A DNA stretch of 64,000 nucleotides from Lapidilactobacillus achengensis (GCF_003946655.1 NZ_RHOV01000001.1:62001-126000), one strand, 5' to 3'; shown: positions 1 through 11,227, counted from the first letter of the stretch. Made by a program: numbers and translations. The notes: generated from the letters alone by a model not told the origin.

Positions 1-1
1 A

Positions 2-259
2 CTGGATCATGGGGCCGATCTGCGGACGGTCCAGGAGTTATTGGGTCATGCCAGTCTGTCCACTACGCAAATCTATACGCACGTGACCATGCAACATCTT
101 CAGGCGGATTATCGGCAGTATTTCCCCCGGGCTCAGTCCGAAAGTGAGCCTGGCGCGTCTAGCTCAACAACAGAGCCGCCTAAACCAAACACCGCTACCG
201 ACTCAGCGGCAAGCCCCAACTCGGCGCGAACTGATCCACAAGCTAAAAAGAAAAAATAA
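2..259 (+). CDS. xerC: Tyrosine recombinase XerC-type, C-terminal part
   Basis: Only the last 85 or so codons are inside the window. The visible protein carries the [16 protein letters not shown] block: the His of box II and the nucleophilic Tyr of tyrosine recombinases. The enzyme resolves chromosome dimers or acts in related site-specific recombination. The last 40 residues are a Ser/Thr/Pro-rich, Lys-ended tail (ending in KKKK) beyond the catalytic domain. A xerC-hslV-hslU order, with hslV starting 14 bases later, is usual in Firmicutes and supports XerC over other integrases. The N-terminal part must lie upstream of the window. Confidence 0.85.
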   Translation: MDHGADLRTVQELLGHASLSTTQIYTHVTMQHLQADYRQYFPRAQSESEPGASSSTTEPPKPNTATDSAASPNSARTDPQAKKKK

Positions 260-273
260 AAGAGGTTGATATT

Positions 274-798
274 ATGACAACGATCGTTGCTGTAAAACAT
301 CATGATCAAATCGCCATCGCTGGCGATGGCCAAGTGACTATGGGTGAGAAATATATTATGAAAGCGACCGCCCATAAGGTTCGGCGGATCTTCAATGACC
401 AAGTGATCACCGGTTTCGCCGGTGGTGTGGCGGACGCCTTCACCTTATCAGATTGGTTTGAAAAGAAATTGCAAAGTTATAGTGGCGATTTGCGGCGTTC
501 TGCGGTGGAATTGGCCCAAGATTGGCGCAAAGACCCCACGTTACAGAAGCTGGAAGCCATGTTGATCGCCTTTGATCAGGAGCATTTATTACTGATTTCT
601 GGCAATGGTGAAGTGATCGAGCCCGATGAGAATGTGATCGCGATCGGTTCAGGCGGCAATTTTGCGCAGGCGGCGGCGATCGCCATGACTCGGCACGCGC
701 CAGAGATGACCGCGGAAGCGATTGCCCGTGAAGCGATCGAAATCGCGGCTTCCATCGATATTTTCACGAACCACAACATTATCACAGACCAGTTCTGA
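274..798 (+). CDS. hslV: ATP-dependent protease peptidase subunit HslV (ClpQ)
   Basis: Peptidase of the HslVU (ClpQY) complex, a cytoplasmic proteasome-like protease. The 174-residue protein starts MTTIVAVKHH. Removal of Met exposes the Thr2 nucleophile, and the AGDGQVTMG stretch follows at residues 17-25, as in HslV. GSGGNFAQAAA and the C-terminal FTNHNIITDQF are also typical. The start has an AGAGG ribosome site. The next gene is its ATPase partner hslU, 15 bases downstream, so the two are surely one transcript together with the upstream xerC. Confidence 0.97.
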   Translation: MTTIVAVKHHDQIAIAGDGQVTMGEKYIMKATAHKVRRIFNDQVITGFAGGVADAFTLSDWFEKKLQSYSGDLRRSAVELAQDWRKDPTLQKLEAMLIAFDQEHLLLISGNGEVIEPDENVIAIGSGGNFAQAAAIAMTRHAPEMTAEAIAREAIEIAASIDIFTNHNIITDQF

Positions 799-813
799 GA
801 GGAGTCCAGTTTA

Positions 814-2217
814 ATGGCACTAGAGAAAACACCCCGGCAAATCGTCGCGGCCTTAGATGACTATGTGATCGGTCAGAATTCCGCCAAACGCGCGGTGGCT
901 GTCGCTTTGTATAACCGCTACCGCCGGCACCAATTGAATGAACAACTACAAAAAGATATTACCCCCAAGAATTTATTGATGATCGGTCCAACTGGGGTGG
1001 GTAAAACGGAAATTGCCCGCCGGCTGGCCACGATCGTTAATGCGCCTTTTGTTAAGGTGGAGGCGACCAAGTTCACTGAAGTCGGGTACGTGGGTCGCGA
1101 TGTTGAGGCGATGGTTCGGGATCTGGCCGATGCCGCTGTCGCCATTGAAGAAAAGGCTGCCTATGATCGGGTTCGCGGGCAGGCGCTGAAAGAAGCCAAC
1201 AAGAAGTTGATTCGCCTATTGGCCCCAGGTGAGAAAAAGCAACAAAAGCAAAACAATAACAACATGATGCAAATGATGAATCAGTTAATGTCTGGTCAAC
1301 TGCCCGCGCCGGAAGAAGAACAGCCGGAAAAAGTGTCAGATCAAGTGCTGAATGAACGGTTGGATCTGGCCGAGAAATTGGACCGCGGTCTGCTTGAGAA
1401 CCGCGAAGTGACCATCAAAGTTGAAGAAGCCAAGAAGAAGAATCCGATGATGGATACCATGGGTACCATGGGCGTTGATATGGGTGATATGCTGAGTTCC
1501 TTGTCACCCCAGCGGAAAGTTAGTCGGACATTGCCGGTCAAAGAAGCGCGCGAGTTATTGGTCCGCCAATATTCTGAAAAGTTGGTCGATCGTGATCAAT
1601 TGCAACAACAGGCGCTGCAACGGGCGCAAGATGACGGGATCATTTTCATTGATGAAATCGACAAGTTGACCTCCAAGCAACAACGTAATTCTGGTGAGGT
1701 TTCTCGTGAGGGTGTGCAGCGGGATATTCTTCCGATCGTTGAAGGGTCGCAAGTCAATACGAAATATGGTCCTCTGGACACGAGTCACGTGCTGTTCATT
1801 GGTTCTGGAGCTTTTGCGCAAACCAAACCCAGCGATTTGATCCCAGAATTGCAAGGCCGCTTCCCGATTCGGGTGGAACTGGATGATTTGACCAAGGAAG
1901 ACTTCATTGCGATTCTGACCGAACCGCATACTGCCCTGATCAAACAGTATGTCGCGTTGGTCGGCGCTGATGGCGTCAAGTTGACCTTCACCAAGGAAGC
2001 AATCGATAAGATCGCAGCGGTGGCCAATGAGGTGAACAAGACCAGTGACAACATTGGGGCCCGGCGCCTGGCGACTATTTTGGAAAAGGTGTTGGAAGAA
2101 GTTCTCTTCGACGGCCCTGATATGCAAATGGGTGAGATCATGATCACCGAGCAATATGTGGCTGATCGGATCGACGAAATCGCCGCGGACCGTGATTTAA
2201 GTAAATATATTCTTTAG
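814..2217 (+). CDS. hslU: ATP-dependent protease ATPase subunit HslU (ClpY)
   Basis: AAA+ unfoldase that feeds substrates into HslV. The 467-residue protein has a Walker A motif GPTGVGKT near residue 58, a Walker B IIFIDEID near residue 275 and the sensor-2 region NIGARRL near residue 415. Between the Walker boxes is the I-domain, which carries a Met/Asn/Gln-rich insert around residues 140-165. The C-terminus ends DLSKYIL, the tail that inserts into HslV. GAGAGGAG precedes the ATG. The length agrees with the family. Confidence 0.97.
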   Translation: MALEKTPRQIVAALDDYVIGQNSAKRAVAVALYNRYRRHQLNEQLQKDITPKNLLMIGPTGVGKTEIARRLATIVNAPFVKVEATKFTEVGYVGRDVEAMVRDLADAAVAIEEKAAYDRVRGQALKEANKKLIRLLAPGEKKQQKQNNNNMMQMMNQLMSGQLPAPEEEQPEKVSDQVLNERLDLAEKLDRGLLENREVTIKVEEAKKKNPMMDTMGTMGVDMGDMLSSLSPQRKVSRTLPVKEARELLVRQYSEKLVDRDQLQQQALQRAQDDGIIFIDEIDKLTSKQQRNSGEVSREGVQRDILPIVEGSQVNTKYGPLDTSHVLFIGSGAFAQTKPSDLIPELQGRFPIRVELDDLTKEDFIAILTEPHTALIKQYVALVGADGVKLTFTKEAIDKIAAVANEVNKTSDNIGARRLATILEKVLEEVLFDGPDMQMGEIMITEQYVADRIDEIAADRDLSKYIL

Positions 2218-2228
2218 GGGGCATTTCC

Positions 2229-3107
2229 ATGGACATTCAAGTACAAAACGAGTTTTATCGGCTGACCGTCAATACGAAGGGTGCCGAAATGCAAAGCCTG
2301 ATCAATCGCCATACTGGTCAGGAATACTTATGGCAAGCAGATACCCAGGTTTGGGGCCGGCATGCGCCGAACCTCTTTCCGATCGTGGGTAAATTGAAAA
2401 ACGATCAGTATCGCTATCAAGGCAAGACCTATCAGATGACCCAACATGGTTTCGCCCGTGATTCGGAATTTACGTTGGAGCGCGAGACAGATCACAGTCT
2501 GACGTTCTTGTTGAAGGATAGTCCCGCTACTTGGGCCAATTATCCGTTCGCCTTCGAGTTGCGCATCAAGTATTCACTGATCAACCGCTTGATCAATGTG
2601 ACTTATTACGTGACGAATCCCAGTACCGATCAACCACTGATCTTCGCGGTCGGTGGTCATCCTGGCTTCAAGATTCCGATGACTCCTGAGCTGAAATTCA
2701 GCGATTATTATTTGCGGTTCAAGCCCAGCAAAAGTCGGATTCAGATTCCCCTCAGTCCTGAAGGCGTTGACTATGAAGCCCGCACGCTAGCGCCGACAGA
2801 TGTGGATTGGCGCATTGATCATGATGTTTTTAAGAATGACGCGCTGATTTTTCAGTTGAACAGCGCCAACGAGGTTCAAATCCGTTCCGATAAAACCCCG
2901 CACATGGTGACGCTGGACACGCGGGATGCTCCCTTTGTGGGCATCTGGACCGCTTATCCTCATGAAGGTGATTATATCTGTATCGAGCCTTGGTGGGGCA
3001 TCGCTGATTTGACCACCGCCACCGGAGAATTGACGGAGAAGTTCGGCATGAACACCTTGGCGCCGCAAGAACGTTTCCGCGCGAAGTATCAAATCAGTTT
3101 CGCTTGA
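2229..3107 (+). CDS. Aldose 1-epimerase family protein (LacX-like)
   Basis: A 292-residue galactose-mutarotase-fold protein of the LacX type. It shows NLFPIVGKL and THGFARD-like segments early on, the VGGHPGF motif with a candidate catalytic His near residue 146, and EPWWG near the C-terminus. Family members interconvert sugar anomers, but the true substrate of LacX-type proteins is usually unknown. It lies 11 bases after hslU, behind a GGGGGC ribosome site, and is probably the last gene of the xerC-hslVU transcript. A bidirectional terminator follows. Confidence 0.85.
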   Translation: MDIQVQNEFYRLTVNTKGAEMQSLINRHTGQEYLWQADTQVWGRHAPNLFPIVGKLKNDQYRYQGKTYQMTQHGFARDSEFTLERETDHSLTFLLKDSPATWANYPFAFELRIKYSLINRLINVTYYVTNPSTDQPLIFAVGGHPGFKIPMTPELKFSDYYLRFKPSKSRIQIPLSPEGVDYEARTLAPTDVDWRIDHDVFKNDALIFQLNSANEVQIRSDKTPHMVTLDTRDAPFVGIWTAYPHEGDYICIEPWWGIADLTTATGELTEKFGMNTLAPQERFRAKYQISFA

Positions 3108-3132
3108 TCCCACCGAAATTACGGAAGCTGTT

Positions 3133-3196
3133 AAAAAAGCTGCCACTAGTACCAGCGCACTTTGAATCAGTGCGGCGGGGCTAGGACAGCTTTTTT
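3133..3196. terminator. Bidirectional intrinsic terminator
   Basis: AAAAAAGCTG at 3133 pairs with CAGCTTTTTT ending at 3196. An inner GCAC/GTGC stem extends the structure. Both strands end in a T run, so it can stop the hslVU transcript and the convergent plsY transcript. Confidence 0.85.
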
Positions 3197-3232
3197 GCGC
3201 GACGAGGTGGGTCGCGGGGTTATTCTGGACGG

Positions 3233-3865
3233 TTATTGCTTCGGCGGCTTCGGCTTGTGTTGGTGATGGTAATACCAACCAAAGGGCACCAGATTCTCTG
3301 TGCCCTGACGGATCCGTTTGATATTCTCGCGATGACGAATGAAAATAAAAATGGTCAAGGCGGCGGCCAAGGCCGTTAGAAATGGATCCCGGTAAAAGAG
3401 CGAAAACAGGGTGATCAAGATCATCCCAAGCATGCTGGCCACGCTGACCATGCTGCTGAGCAACATGATGATCACGAAGGTGCTGGCGGCGATCACGAAG
3501 AAACTAGGATTATAGGCCAACAACACGCCGGCGCTGGTGGCCACGGCCTTGCCGCCAGCGAATTTGATGAAGATCGAGAAGGAATGACCTAAGATCGCGG
3601 CGACGCCGAAAGCGAGAATGGCGTAATGGGGCAGGCCCAGTCCAAACCACACCGGTAGACTGGCCGCCACAGTCCCTTTCAGGATATCCAAGGCCAAAAC
3701 CAACAGACCAGCTGGGCGTCCTAAGACACGAAAGGTGTTCGTCGTGCCGATATTACCGCTGCCAAACTGGCGAATGTCCCGATGATAAAAAATTTTGCCG
3801 ACAATGACGCCGGAAGGAAATGATCCCAGCAAATATGCTAAAATAACTAAGACTGCGATTTTCAA
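3233..3865 (-). CDS. plsY: Glycerol-3-phosphate acyltransferase PlsY
   Basis: Integral membrane acyl-phosphate:glycerol-3-phosphate acyltransferase, the first step of phosphatidic acid synthesis. Family motifs are present: LGSFPSGVIVGK at the N-terminus, GSGNIGTTNTFR, and FAGGKAVATSAGV (the GGKAxA loop). Several hydrophobic segments lie between them. I place the start at a TTG at 3865 because GGGAGGA lies 7 bases upstream. This gives 210 residues, the usual PlsY size. An upstream ATG at 3895 would add ten residues but overlaps the -10 element. The C-terminus is a His/Lys/Pro-rich tail. Confidence 0.93.
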   Translation of the reverse strand: MKIAVLVILAYLLGSFPSGVIVGKIFYHRDIRQFGSGNIGTTNTFRVLGRPAGLLVLALDILKGTVAASLPVWFGLGLPHYAILAFGVAAILGHSFSIFIKFAGGKAVATSAGVLLAYNPSFFVIAASTFVIIMLLSSMVSVASMLGMILITLFSLFYRDPFLTALAAALTIFIFIRHRENIKRIRQGTENLVPFGWYYHHQHKPKPPKQ

Positions 3866-3895
3866 GGTGAGTCCTCCCAAAATGATTGCGTTCAT

Positions 3896-3904
3896 ATTGT
3901 ACCA
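3896..3904 (-). promoter_or_regulatory. Extended -10 promoter of plsY
   Basis: Minus-strand TGGTACAAT is an extended -10 element (TGnTATAAT type). It is about 30 bases upstream of the TTG start chosen for plsY. No good -35 is visible, which suits the extended -10 class. Confidence 0.55.
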
Positions 3905-4028
3905 TGTTTTCTCAACCAGTGGTATTCTTGGTCGCAACAATGGGGGCCGCGCTGCTGTTAGTCATTACCAAACGGCCGCATATGAGGTGGCGCTTGGCCG
4001 AATCACCGGTGTGTGTGGCGACCCAGTC

Positions 4029-4057
4029 TTGACAGATCGGTTTTTTTAATTTAATGT
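4029..4057 (+). promoter_or_regulatory. Promoter of parE-parC
   Basis: Consensus TTGACA at 4029-4034, a 17-base spacer and TAATGT at 4052-4057. It lies 48 bases before the parE start codon. Confidence 0.6.
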
Positions 4058-4104
4058 TTTGAAAGAAGAACATACATTCGTATGAAGCGCTAGTGGGGGT
4101 TTAA

Positions 4105-6120
4105 ATGGTTAAACAGAAGTATGATGATAATTCGATCCAGATCCTCGAGGGACTGGAGGCGGTCCGTAAACGGCCAGGGATGTACATTGGCTCCACGGAT
4201 AGTCGTGGGCTCCATCATTTGGTGTATGAGATCGTCGATAATGCCGTCGATGAAGCACTCAGTGGCTATGGCAAAGAAATCGATGTCTGCCTGAACGCCG
4301 ATGGGAGTTTGACGGTCAAGGACCAAGGTCGGGGGATGCCGACTGGGATGCACCGATCCGGCCGGCCAACGATCGAAGTGATCTTGACCGTGTTACACGC
4401 CGGCGGTAAATTTACCGAAAATAATTACAAAACTTCCGGTGGGCTCCACGGGGTCGGCGCCTCGGTGGTCAACGCGTTGTCCAGCTGGATGGAAGTTCAA
4501 GTTTCCCGTGACCATCGCCTTTATCAGGAGCGTTTTGAACAGGGCGGCCATCCGGTTGGCACCTTGAAGCAAGTTGGTAAGAGCAAGCTGGCTTCAGGAA
4601 CAACGGTGACCTTTATGCCCGATCCGACGATTTTTGCGAACACTAGCTTTAGTTATGATGTGTTAGCGGAACGTTTGCGGGAATCGGCCTTTCTATTGAA
4701 GGGGATCCAGATCACGCTGACCGATTTACGGGTGACGCCAACACGGACCGATGTTTTCAAATTCGATGATGGCTTGCAATCCTTCGTGCGCTATTTAAAC
4801 GAGGACAAGGATACCTTGACCGATGTGATCAGCATCGAAGGCACCAAGGACGACATTGAGATCGAATTTGCTGGTCAGTATAATGATGGTTATTCCGAAA
4901 ACATTATTTCATTCGTTAATAATGTCCGGACTGGCGATGGCGGCTCCCATGAAGTTGGGATGAAGTCGGGGTGGACCAAGGCGTTCAACGATTACGCCCG
5001 GAAGACAAATTTACTGAAAGATAAAGATAAGAATCTCGACGGCAGCGATGTTCGCGAAGGCTTGAGCGCGGTCATCTCGGTGCGTATCCCCGAGGAGATC
5101 CTGCAATTTGAAGGCCAAACCAAAGGCCGCTTAGGCACGCCGCAAGCGCGCTCGGCGGTGGACGGACTGATCTACGAACAATTGACCTTCTATTTGATGG
5201 AAAATGGGGATACGGCGCAAATGCTCGTGCAAAAGGCGCTAAAGGCGCGTGAAGCCCGGAATGCCGCCCGTAAAGCTCGGGATGAAAGTCGGAACGGTAA
5301 GAAGCGGAAGAAGAATGAAGGCCTGTTGTCGGGTAAATTGACGCCAGCCCAGTCTCGGAATCCGAAGAAGAATGAACTTTATTTGGTCGAAGGCGATTCC
5401 GCCGGTGGTTCCGCCAAGCAAGGCCGTGATCGGCGGTTTCAGGCGATCTTGCCTTTAAGGGGGAAAGTCTTGAATACCCAAAAGGCCAAATTACAAGATA
5501 TTATCAAAAACGAAGAGATCAATACGATGATCTATACGATCGGGGCCGGTGTGGGCGCGGAATTTGATTTACCAGCGGCCAATTATGACAAAATCATTAT
5601 TATGACCGATGCTGACGATGACGGCGCGCATATTCAGATTCTGTTGCTGACCTTCTTTTATCGCTATATGCGCCCGTTGATCGAAGCTGGTAAGATCTAT
5701 ATTGCCTTGCCGCCGCTATACAAGCTGCAGAAAGGTCGCGGCGCGAAAACGCAGATCCGTTATGCTTGGACCGAAAACCAATTGAGCGCGGCCACCAAGG
5801 AATTGGGGCATGGTTATAGTTTGCAGCGCTTCAAAGGGCTCGGCGAGATGAACGCTGACCAATTGTGGGAAACCACCATGGATCCGGCGCAACGAACGCT
5901 GATCCGGGTCAAGATCGACGACGCCACCTTGGCGGAACGGCGTGTGACCACCTTAATGGGTGATAAGGTCGAGCCGCGGCGACGTTGGATCGAGCAAAAT
6001 GTTAAATTCACTCTGGATGAGGCCGGCAGTATTCTGGATACGACCGCGGCCGAAGATGTCCAGCAAAATACCGGGACCCAAGATCTTTTGAAACAAGTCG
6101 AACAACATAAAGGTGAGTGA
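4105..6120 (+). CDS. parE: DNA topoisomerase IV subunit B
   Basis: ATPase subunit of topoisomerase IV, which decatenates daughter chromosomes. The 671-residue protein has the GHKL ATPase motifs [10 protein letters not shown] (near 47), DQGRGMP (near 73) and [16 protein letters not shown] (near 113). The TOPRIM motifs are [14 protein letters not shown] (near 424) and [11 protein letters not shown] (near 500). A GGGGG ribosome site precedes the ATG. The length and the immediate link to parC favour ParE over GyrB. Confidence 0.96.
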   Translation: MVKQKYDDNSIQILEGLEAVRKRPGMYIGSTDSRGLHHLVYEIVDNAVDEALSGYGKEIDVCLNADGSLTVKDQGRGMPTGMHRSGRPTIEVILTVLHAGGKFTENNYKTSGGLHGVGASVVNALSSWMEVQVSRDHRLYQERFEQGGHPVGTLKQVGKSKLASGTTVTFMPDPTIFANTSFSYDVLAERLRESAFLLKGIQITLTDLRVTPTRTDVFKFDDGLQSFVRYLNEDKDTLTDVISIEGTKDDIEIEFAGQYNDGYSENIISFVNNVRTGDGGSHEVGMKSGWTKAFNDYARKTNLLKDKDKNLDGSDVREGLSAVISVRIPEEILQFEGQTKGRLGTPQARSAVDGLIYEQLTFYLMENGDTAQMLVQKALKAREARNAARKARDESRNGKKRKKNEGLLSGKLTPAQSRNPKKNELYLVEGDSAGGSAKQGRDRRFQAILPLRGKVLNTQKAKLQDIIKNEEINTMIYTIGAGVGAEFDLPAANYDKIIIMTDADDDGAHIQILLLTFFYRYMRPLIEAGKIYIALPPLYKLQKGRGAKTQIRYAWTENQLSAATKELGHGYSLQRFKGLGEMNADQLWETTMDPAQRTLIRVKIDDATLAERRVTTLMGDKVEPRRRWIEQNVKFTLDEAGSILDTTAAEDVQQNTGTQDLLKQVEQHKGE

Positions 6121-6125
6121 TCAGG

Positions 6126-8612
6126 GTGGCGGAACAACCACAGAAAATCGAGGAACTCTCCCTAGAGAAAGTCATGGGGGAGCGCTTCGGTCGTTATTCT
6201 AAATATATTATTCAAGAGCGCGCCTTGCCGGATATTCGGGATGGCCTCAAGCCGGTGCAACGGCGGATTCTCTACGCGATGAATCTTGATGGAAATACTT
6301 ACGATCATGAATTTCGGAAATCAGCGAAGTCCGTGGGGAATGTGATGGGTAATTTCCATCCCCATGGTGATAGCTCGATTTATGAATCTATGGTGCGGAT
6401 GAGTCAAGACTGGAAACTGCGGGCGCCTTTGATCGAGATGCACGGGAACAATGGCTCGATGGACGGTGATCCGCCAGCGGCGATGCGGTACACGGAAGCG
6501 CGGTTGAGTAAGATCTCTGGCGAACTGCTCCGCGATATCGAAAAAGACACCGTCAACATGGTGTTGAACTTTGATGATACGACGGAGGAGCCGACTGTTT
6601 TGCCGGCGCATTTTCCCAATCTCTTAGTCAATGGCTCTTCAGGGATCTCTGCTGGTTATGCCACCGAGATTCCTCCCCATAATTTGGGGGAAGTGATCGA
6701 CGCGACGATTTATTTGATGGCGCACCCGCAAGCAACCTTGGCCGATTTAATGAAGTTCGTCCCGGGACCAGATTTTCCGACGGGAGGAATTTTGCAAGGG
6801 GTCGCTGGCGTCAAGGATGCTTACCAAACTGGTCGCGGCCGGGTGATGTTGCGCGCACAAACAGCGCTGGAAACCACCCGGGGTCAACGGGAGCAGATCG
6901 TCATCACCGAGCTGCCCTACGAAGTCAATAAGGCCCTGCTGGTCAAAAAAATCGACGAACTGCGGATCCTTAAGAAAGTTGACGGCATTTCCGAAGTTCG
7001 GGATGAAACCGACCGCACGGGTTTGCGGATCGTGGTGGAATTGAAGCGGAATGCTGACGGTCAAGGCATTCTTAACTATCTCTTCAAGAACACGGATCTA
7101 CAGATTTCCTATAACTTCAATATGGTGGCAATCGCGGATCTGCGGCCACAACAAGTCGGCTTACAACAAGCGTTAAGTGCCTATGTGGCGCATCAGCGGG
7201 AAGTCGTGACGAAACGCACCGAATTTGATCTCAACAAGGCTTTGAAGCGCCAACACATCGTGGAAGGTTTGATTCGGGCCTTGTCGATTCTGGATGAAGT
7301 GATCCGCACGATTCGTGCCAGTAAAAATAAGGGCGATGCCAAAGAAAATTTGGTCAGCGCTTATCAATTTACTGAGGCGCAAGCTGAGGCGATCGTTTCC
7401 TTACAGCTCTATCGACTGACCAATACCGACGTGACCGCCTTAGAGGCTGAGCATCAACAATTGTCGGTGGCCATCGCCGGTTATCAGAAAATTCTGGCGG
7501 AAGCGACTGAGCTTGATCGGGTGATCCGTACGGAGCTGCAAACGGTCAAGCAAGCTTTTGCCACACCGCGGCTGACCAAGATCGAAGCGGAAGTCGCTAG
7601 CTTGGAGATCGATACTAGTGTCATGGTGACCGCTGAAGATGTGATGGTGCTGGTCAGTCATGACGGCTATATCAAGCGGAGTAGCCTGCGTTCTTACCAA
7701 GCCACCGGTGCTAGCGATAATGGACTTAAGGATGAAGATTTCCCAATCTACGCCGAACCGGCCAACACCTTGGAACATCTGTATATTTTCACCAACTTGG
7801 GACGGCTGATGTATCGTCCGGTTCATGAATTGATGGATTCTAAGTGGAAGGATACCGGTCAACATCTTTCGCAAGATGTGGGCTTGGCTAGCAATGAAAC
7901 CGTCTTGGCCGTGTTTAAGTTCGCGAGCCTCGATCATGGTGGCAACTTTATTTTGACCACCTCTGATGGCTATATCAAACAGGTCAGCTTAAGCGACTTA
8001 CAGCCCAGCCGTACTTATCGTTCCCGACCGCAAAACGCGATCACACTTAAAAGCGCGGCGGCAGTTGTGCTGGCGGTTGACTATTTGTTGCCCGAACAAG
8101 TGCCTTTCGCTGAGGTCTTTAGTTTCACGCGCCAGGCTTATGGGCTTCACTTCGCCTTAAGTGATGTTCCCGTTGTTGGCGCGAAAGCCGCTGGTGTGCG
8201 TTCTAGCAGTTTGAAAGACGACGACACGGTGGCGGCCACCTTGATCTTGAACGCGGACCAACTGGCGGAGCAGCCGATCTTAGGCATCTTGACCCAGCGC
8301 GGCGCCTATAAGCAAATGAGCGCCAGTGAATTGCCATTAGGTAATCGGGCCCGTCGTGGTCTTCTGGTCCTTCGGGAGCTAAAGAGTAAGCCTCATCGAA
8401 TCGTGGGAGTGGTGCTGGTCGCAACCGAGCTGACTGAATTGCAGATCCAGACCTCGACGGCGCAATTCGTCACGCTACAACCAAGCGATTATCCAATCGG
8501 AGATCGCTACTCTAACGGCAGTTTTGTCCTAGATACCGATCAAGTCGGGGCCCCAACTAAAATTTTGCCGATTTTAGCGGATCCTGATGCTGACCCGGAT
8601 TCGGCTAATTAA
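6126..8612 (+). CDS. parC: DNA topoisomerase IV subunit A
   Basis: DNA-cleaving subunit of topoisomerase IV. It has the winged-helix region [10 protein letters not shown] and the catalytic Tyr in [10 protein letters not shown] (about residue 122). A long C-terminal beta-pinwheel follows. The quinolone-resistance region keeps the wild-type Ser and Glu. A GTG at 6117 overlaps the parE stop, but AAGGTGA sits too close to it. The GTG at 6126 has that site at 9 bases, so I use it. This gives 828 residues and translational coupling to parE. Confidence 0.95.
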   Translation: MAEQPQKIEELSLEKVMGERFGRYSKYIIQERALPDIRDGLKPVQRRILYAMNLDGNTYDHEFRKSAKSVGNVMGNFHPHGDSSIYESMVRMSQDWKLRAPLIEMHGNNGSMDGDPPAAMRYTEARLSKISGELLRDIEKDTVNMVLNFDDTTEEPTVLPAHFPNLLVNGSSGISAGYATEIPPHNLGEVIDATIYLMAHPQATLADLMKFVPGPDFPTGGILQGVAGVKDAYQTGRGRVMLRAQTALETTRGQREQIVITELPYEVNKALLVKKIDELRILKKVDGISEVRDETDRTGLRIVVELKRNADGQGILNYLFKNTDLQISYNFNMVAIADLRPQQVGLQQALSAYVAHQREVVTKRTEFDLNKALKRQHIVEGLIRALSILDEVIRTIRASKNKGDAKENLVSAYQFTEAQAEAIVSLQLYRLTNTDVTALEAEHQQLSVAIAGYQKILAEATELDRVIRTELQTVKQAFATPRLTKIEAEVASLEIDTSVMVTAEDVMVLVSHDGYIKRSSLRSYQATGASDNGLKDEDFPIYAEPANTLEHLYIFTNLGRLMYRPVHELMDSKWKDTGQHLSQDVGLASNETVLAVFKFASLDHGGNFILTTSDGYIKQVSLSDLQPSRTYRSRPQNAITLKSAAAVVLAVDYLLPEQVPFAEVFSFTRQAYGLHFALSDVPVVGAKAAGVRSSSLKDDDTVAATLILNADQLAEQPILGILTQRGAYKQMSASELPLGNRARRGLLVLRELKSKPHRIVGVVLVATELTELQIQTSTAQFVTLQPSDYPIGDRYSNGSFVLDTDQVGAPTKILPILADPDADPDSAN

Positions 8613-8632
8613 AACTCAATGATTGACTGATA

Positions 8633-8677
8633 CAGCCATTCGACCCCGCAACGGCGGTGCTTGTTGAATGGCTGTTT
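8633..8677 (+). terminator. Terminator after parC
   Basis: CAGCCATTC at 8633 pairs with GAATGGCTG ending at 8674, followed by TTT. It closes the parE-parC transcript. Confidence 0.75.
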
Positions 8678-8743
8678 CTGCATCTTGTTATAATACAACT
8701 CATTTAATCTGTACCTCAATATATATTATTTTGGCATATTTTT

Positions 8744-8761
8744 TTGTGATTGCGATAACAG
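8744..8761. promoter_or_regulatory. Possible Rex-like operator upstream of pflB
   Basis: TTGTGA-N6-TAACAG resembles the Rex operator TTGTGA-N6-TCACAA, with a perfect left half and four of six bases in the right half. Rex is the NADH/NAD sensor that often controls fermentation genes in Firmicutes. It lies about 85 bases upstream of the pflB -35. This is inference only. Confidence 0.3.
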
Positions 8762-8797
8762 TATTACATCATAAACACGTCGAAACCTTGCAATGAT

Positions 8798-8810
8798 AGC
8801 GTTTTACGCT
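8798..8810. promoter_or_regulatory. Short dyad upstream of the pflB promoter
   Basis: AGCGT-TTT-ACGCT is a perfect inverted repeat 35 bases upstream of the pflB -35. It partly resembles a CcpA cre half but does not fit the full consensus. It is a candidate operator for an unknown regulator. Confidence 0.3.
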
Positions 8811-8844
8811 GTTATACCCCCTGAAAATAGGGCAGAGAAAAGGC

Positions 8845-8872
8845 TTGCAAAACTAATGTGATATGTTATACT
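8845..8872 (+). promoter_or_regulatory. Promoter of pflB
   Basis: TTGCAA, a 16-base spacer and TATACT, with an extended TG (TGTTATACT). It is 50 bases before the pflB start. Strong matches fit a highly expressed gene. Confidence 0.7.
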
Positions 8873-8922
8873 TAAATCGTCAAATGTGTTGTAACTATTT
8901 TGTTCAAATGGAGGCTATATAA

Positions 8923-11184
8923 ATGAAACAGATGGAAAAAACGGCGACTCCTTCTTATTGGGAAGGTTTTGTCGGCGGTGATTGGCAAACAACGATCAAC
9001 GTTCGCGACTTCATTGAGAAGAACTTGAACCAATATGAAGGTGACGAAAGTTTCTTGGCTGGTCCTACTGCCGCAACAACTAAATTAAACGATGAAGTCC
9101 TGGCTTTGAAGAAGCAAGAACGCGAAGCTGGTGGCGTTTTGGACGCTGACAACAATGTGGTCAGCACGATTACTTCTCATAAACCTGGTTATATTGAGAA
9201 AGATTTGGAAACAATCGTTGGTTTGCAAACTGACAAGCCTTTGAAACGCGCATTCATGCCTTTCGGTGGGATCCGGATGGCTGAAGACGCTTTGAAAGCT
9301 TATGGCTTCGATGTTGACGCTGAACAACATAAGATTTTCACCGAAGACCGCAAGACTCATAACCAAGGTGTTTTCGATGCTTACACACCTGAAATGCGGA
9401 AATGCCGTCACTACAAGATCATCACTGGCTTGCCTGACGCATACGCACGTGGCCGGTTAGTTTCTGACTTCCCACGGATCGCCCTTTATGGGATCGATCG
9501 TTTGATGGCTGCTAAGGCTCACGACTTTGAAAATATTGGCGACGGCGAAATGACTGATGATGTTATTCGTCTTCGTGAAGAAGTTCAAGAACAATATCGT
9601 GCTTTGAACGACATCAAGAAGATGGCCGCTTCTTATGGCTTCGACTTGAGCCGTCCGGCTGAGAACGCTCAAGAAGCGATCCAATGGATCTACTTCGGCT
9701 ACTTAGCTGCTGTTAAGACTCAAAACGGTGCGGCTATGTCTGTTGGCCGGATCGACACAGTTATCGATGCTTATATCAACCGCGATTTGAAGCGGGGCAC
9801 GATCACTGAAGAACAAGCCCAAGAATATATCGATCATATGGTCATGAAGTTACGGATGGTTCGTTTCATTCGGACTGAAGATTACAACTCATTATTCTCT
9901 GGCGACCCGATCTGGGCAACTTTATCACTTTGTGGCATGGGCATTGATGGCCGTCATCATGTTACTAAGACTGCTTTCCGTTTCTTGAAGACTTTGGATA
10001 ACATGGGCGCTGCGCCAGAACCTAACATCACTTTGTTATGGTCAGATCGCTTACCAGAAGGCTTCAAACGTTATGCGACTGAAGTTTCGATCAAGAGCTC
10101 AACGATCCAATACGAAAACGATGACTTGATGCGTAACGAATGGGGCACTGATTACTACGGCATCGCTTGCTGTGTTTCAGCACAACCAATCGCAACGGGG
10201 ATGCAATTCTTCGGCGCTCGGGCTAACTTAGCTAAGGTCATTCTTTACACGATCAACGGTGGCGTTGATGAATTAGGTAAAGCACAAGTTGGACCCGCTT
10301 ACGAAGGCATCACTTCTGACTACATCGATTACGATGAATTCATGAAGAAGCTTTCACCAATGATGGATTGGTTAGCTGACGTTTACGTTAACTCTCTGAA
10401 CGCGATCCACTATATGCATGACAAGTATTACTATGAAGCTGCTCAAATGGCTTTGAAGAACACCGATCTTGATCGGACGTTCGCAACTGGGATCTCCGGC
10501 TTCTCACATGCCGTTGACTCAATTTCCGCAATCAAGTATGGCCACGTTAAGGTTATCCGTGACGAAAACGGCATCGCTGTTGACTTCACTGCTGACAATG
10601 ACGACTATCCACGTTATGGTAACAATGATGATCGTGCTGATGATATCGCGAAATGGTTAGTTCAAGCCTTCTTCGAGAAGATGAACAAGCATCATCTGTA
10701 TCGTGGCGCGAAGTTATCAACTTCGATCTTGACGATCACTTCTAACGTTGTTTACGGTAAGAATACTGGGACAACTCCTAATGGTCGTAAAGCTGGCGAA
10801 CCATTCTCACCTGGTGCTAACCCTGCATACGGTGCTGAAAAGAACGGTGCCTTGGCTTCCTTGCTTTCAACTGCTAAATTACCATACCACTACGCACGCG
10901 ATGGCATTTCCAATACCTTTGGCGTAACACCAAATACTTTAGGTCATGATGATGAAGCACGCAAAGATACTCTGGTTAACATGGTCGATGGCTATATCGA
11001 AAATAATGGGATGCATTTGAACATCAACGTATTCAACCGTGATACGCTGATCGACGCGCAACAACATCCTGAAGAATATCCTACCTTGACCGTTCGTGTT
11101 TCCGGGTACTGTGTCTACTTCGCAGACTTGACGAAGGAACAACAAGACGACGTTATTTCGCGGACTTACTTCGAAACAATGTAG
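8923..11184 (+). CDS. pflB: Pyruvate formate-lyase (formate C-acetyltransferase)
   Basis: Glycyl-radical enzyme that converts pyruvate and CoA to acetyl-CoA and formate under anaerobiosis. The 753-residue protein has the active-site pair Cys416-Cys417 in YGIACCVSA. The radical glycine is Gly728 in RVSGY near the C-terminus. GGAGG lies 8 bases before the ATG at 8923; another ATG three codons on is possible. Codon choice is biased to a few codons (AAC, GAA, GGC, CGT), unlike its neighbours, which suggests very high expression. The activase gene pflA follows. The formate can feed Fhs, encoded at 42.2-43.9 kb. Confidence 0.98.
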   Translation: MKQMEKTATPSYWEGFVGGDWQTTINVRDFIEKNLNQYEGDESFLAGPTAATTKLNDEVLALKKQEREAGGVLDADNNVVSTITSHKPGYIEKDLETIVGLQTDKPLKRAFMPFGGIRMAEDALKAYGFDVDAEQHKIFTEDRKTHNQGVFDAYTPEMRKCRHYKIITGLPDAYARGRLVSDFPRIALYGIDRLMAAKAHDFENIGDGEMTDDVIRLREEVQEQYRALNDIKKMAASYGFDLSRPAENAQEAIQWIYFGYLAAVKTQNGAAMSVGRIDTVIDAYINRDLKRGTITEEQAQEYIDHMVMKLRMVRFIRTEDYNSLFSGDPIWATLSLCGMGIDGRHHVTKTAFRFLKTLDNMGAAPEPNITLLWSDRLPEGFKRYATEVSIKSSTIQYENDDLMRNEWGTDYYGIACCVSAQPIATGMQFFGARANLAKVILYTINGGVDELGKAQVGPAYEGITSDYIDYDEFMKKLSPMMDWLADVYVNSLNAIHYMHDKYYYEAAQMALKNTDLDRTFATGISGFSHAVDSISAIKYGHVKVIRDENGIAVDFTADNDDYPRYGNNDDRADDIAKWLVQAFFEKMNKHHLYRGAKLSTSILTITSNVVYGKNTGTTPNGRKAGEPFSPGANPAYGAEKNGALASLLSTAKLPYHYARDGISNTFGVTPNTLGHDDEARKDTLVNMVDGYIENNGMHLNINVFNRDTLIDAQQHPEEYPTLTVRVSGYCVYFADLTKEQQDDVISRTYFETM

Positions 11185-11227
11185 TTCTACAACACATTTT
11201 AGTTAGGGAGCGCTGTTCAAGCGCTTT

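Noticed and set aside
1555-2154. 199-codon minus-strand frame inside hslU
   Set aside because: Shadow of a well supported gene on the opposite strand.
3893-3940. Longer plsY starting upstream of 3865
   Set aside because: The extra codons overlap the -10 element and lack a ribosome site; the TTG at 3865 has a strong one.
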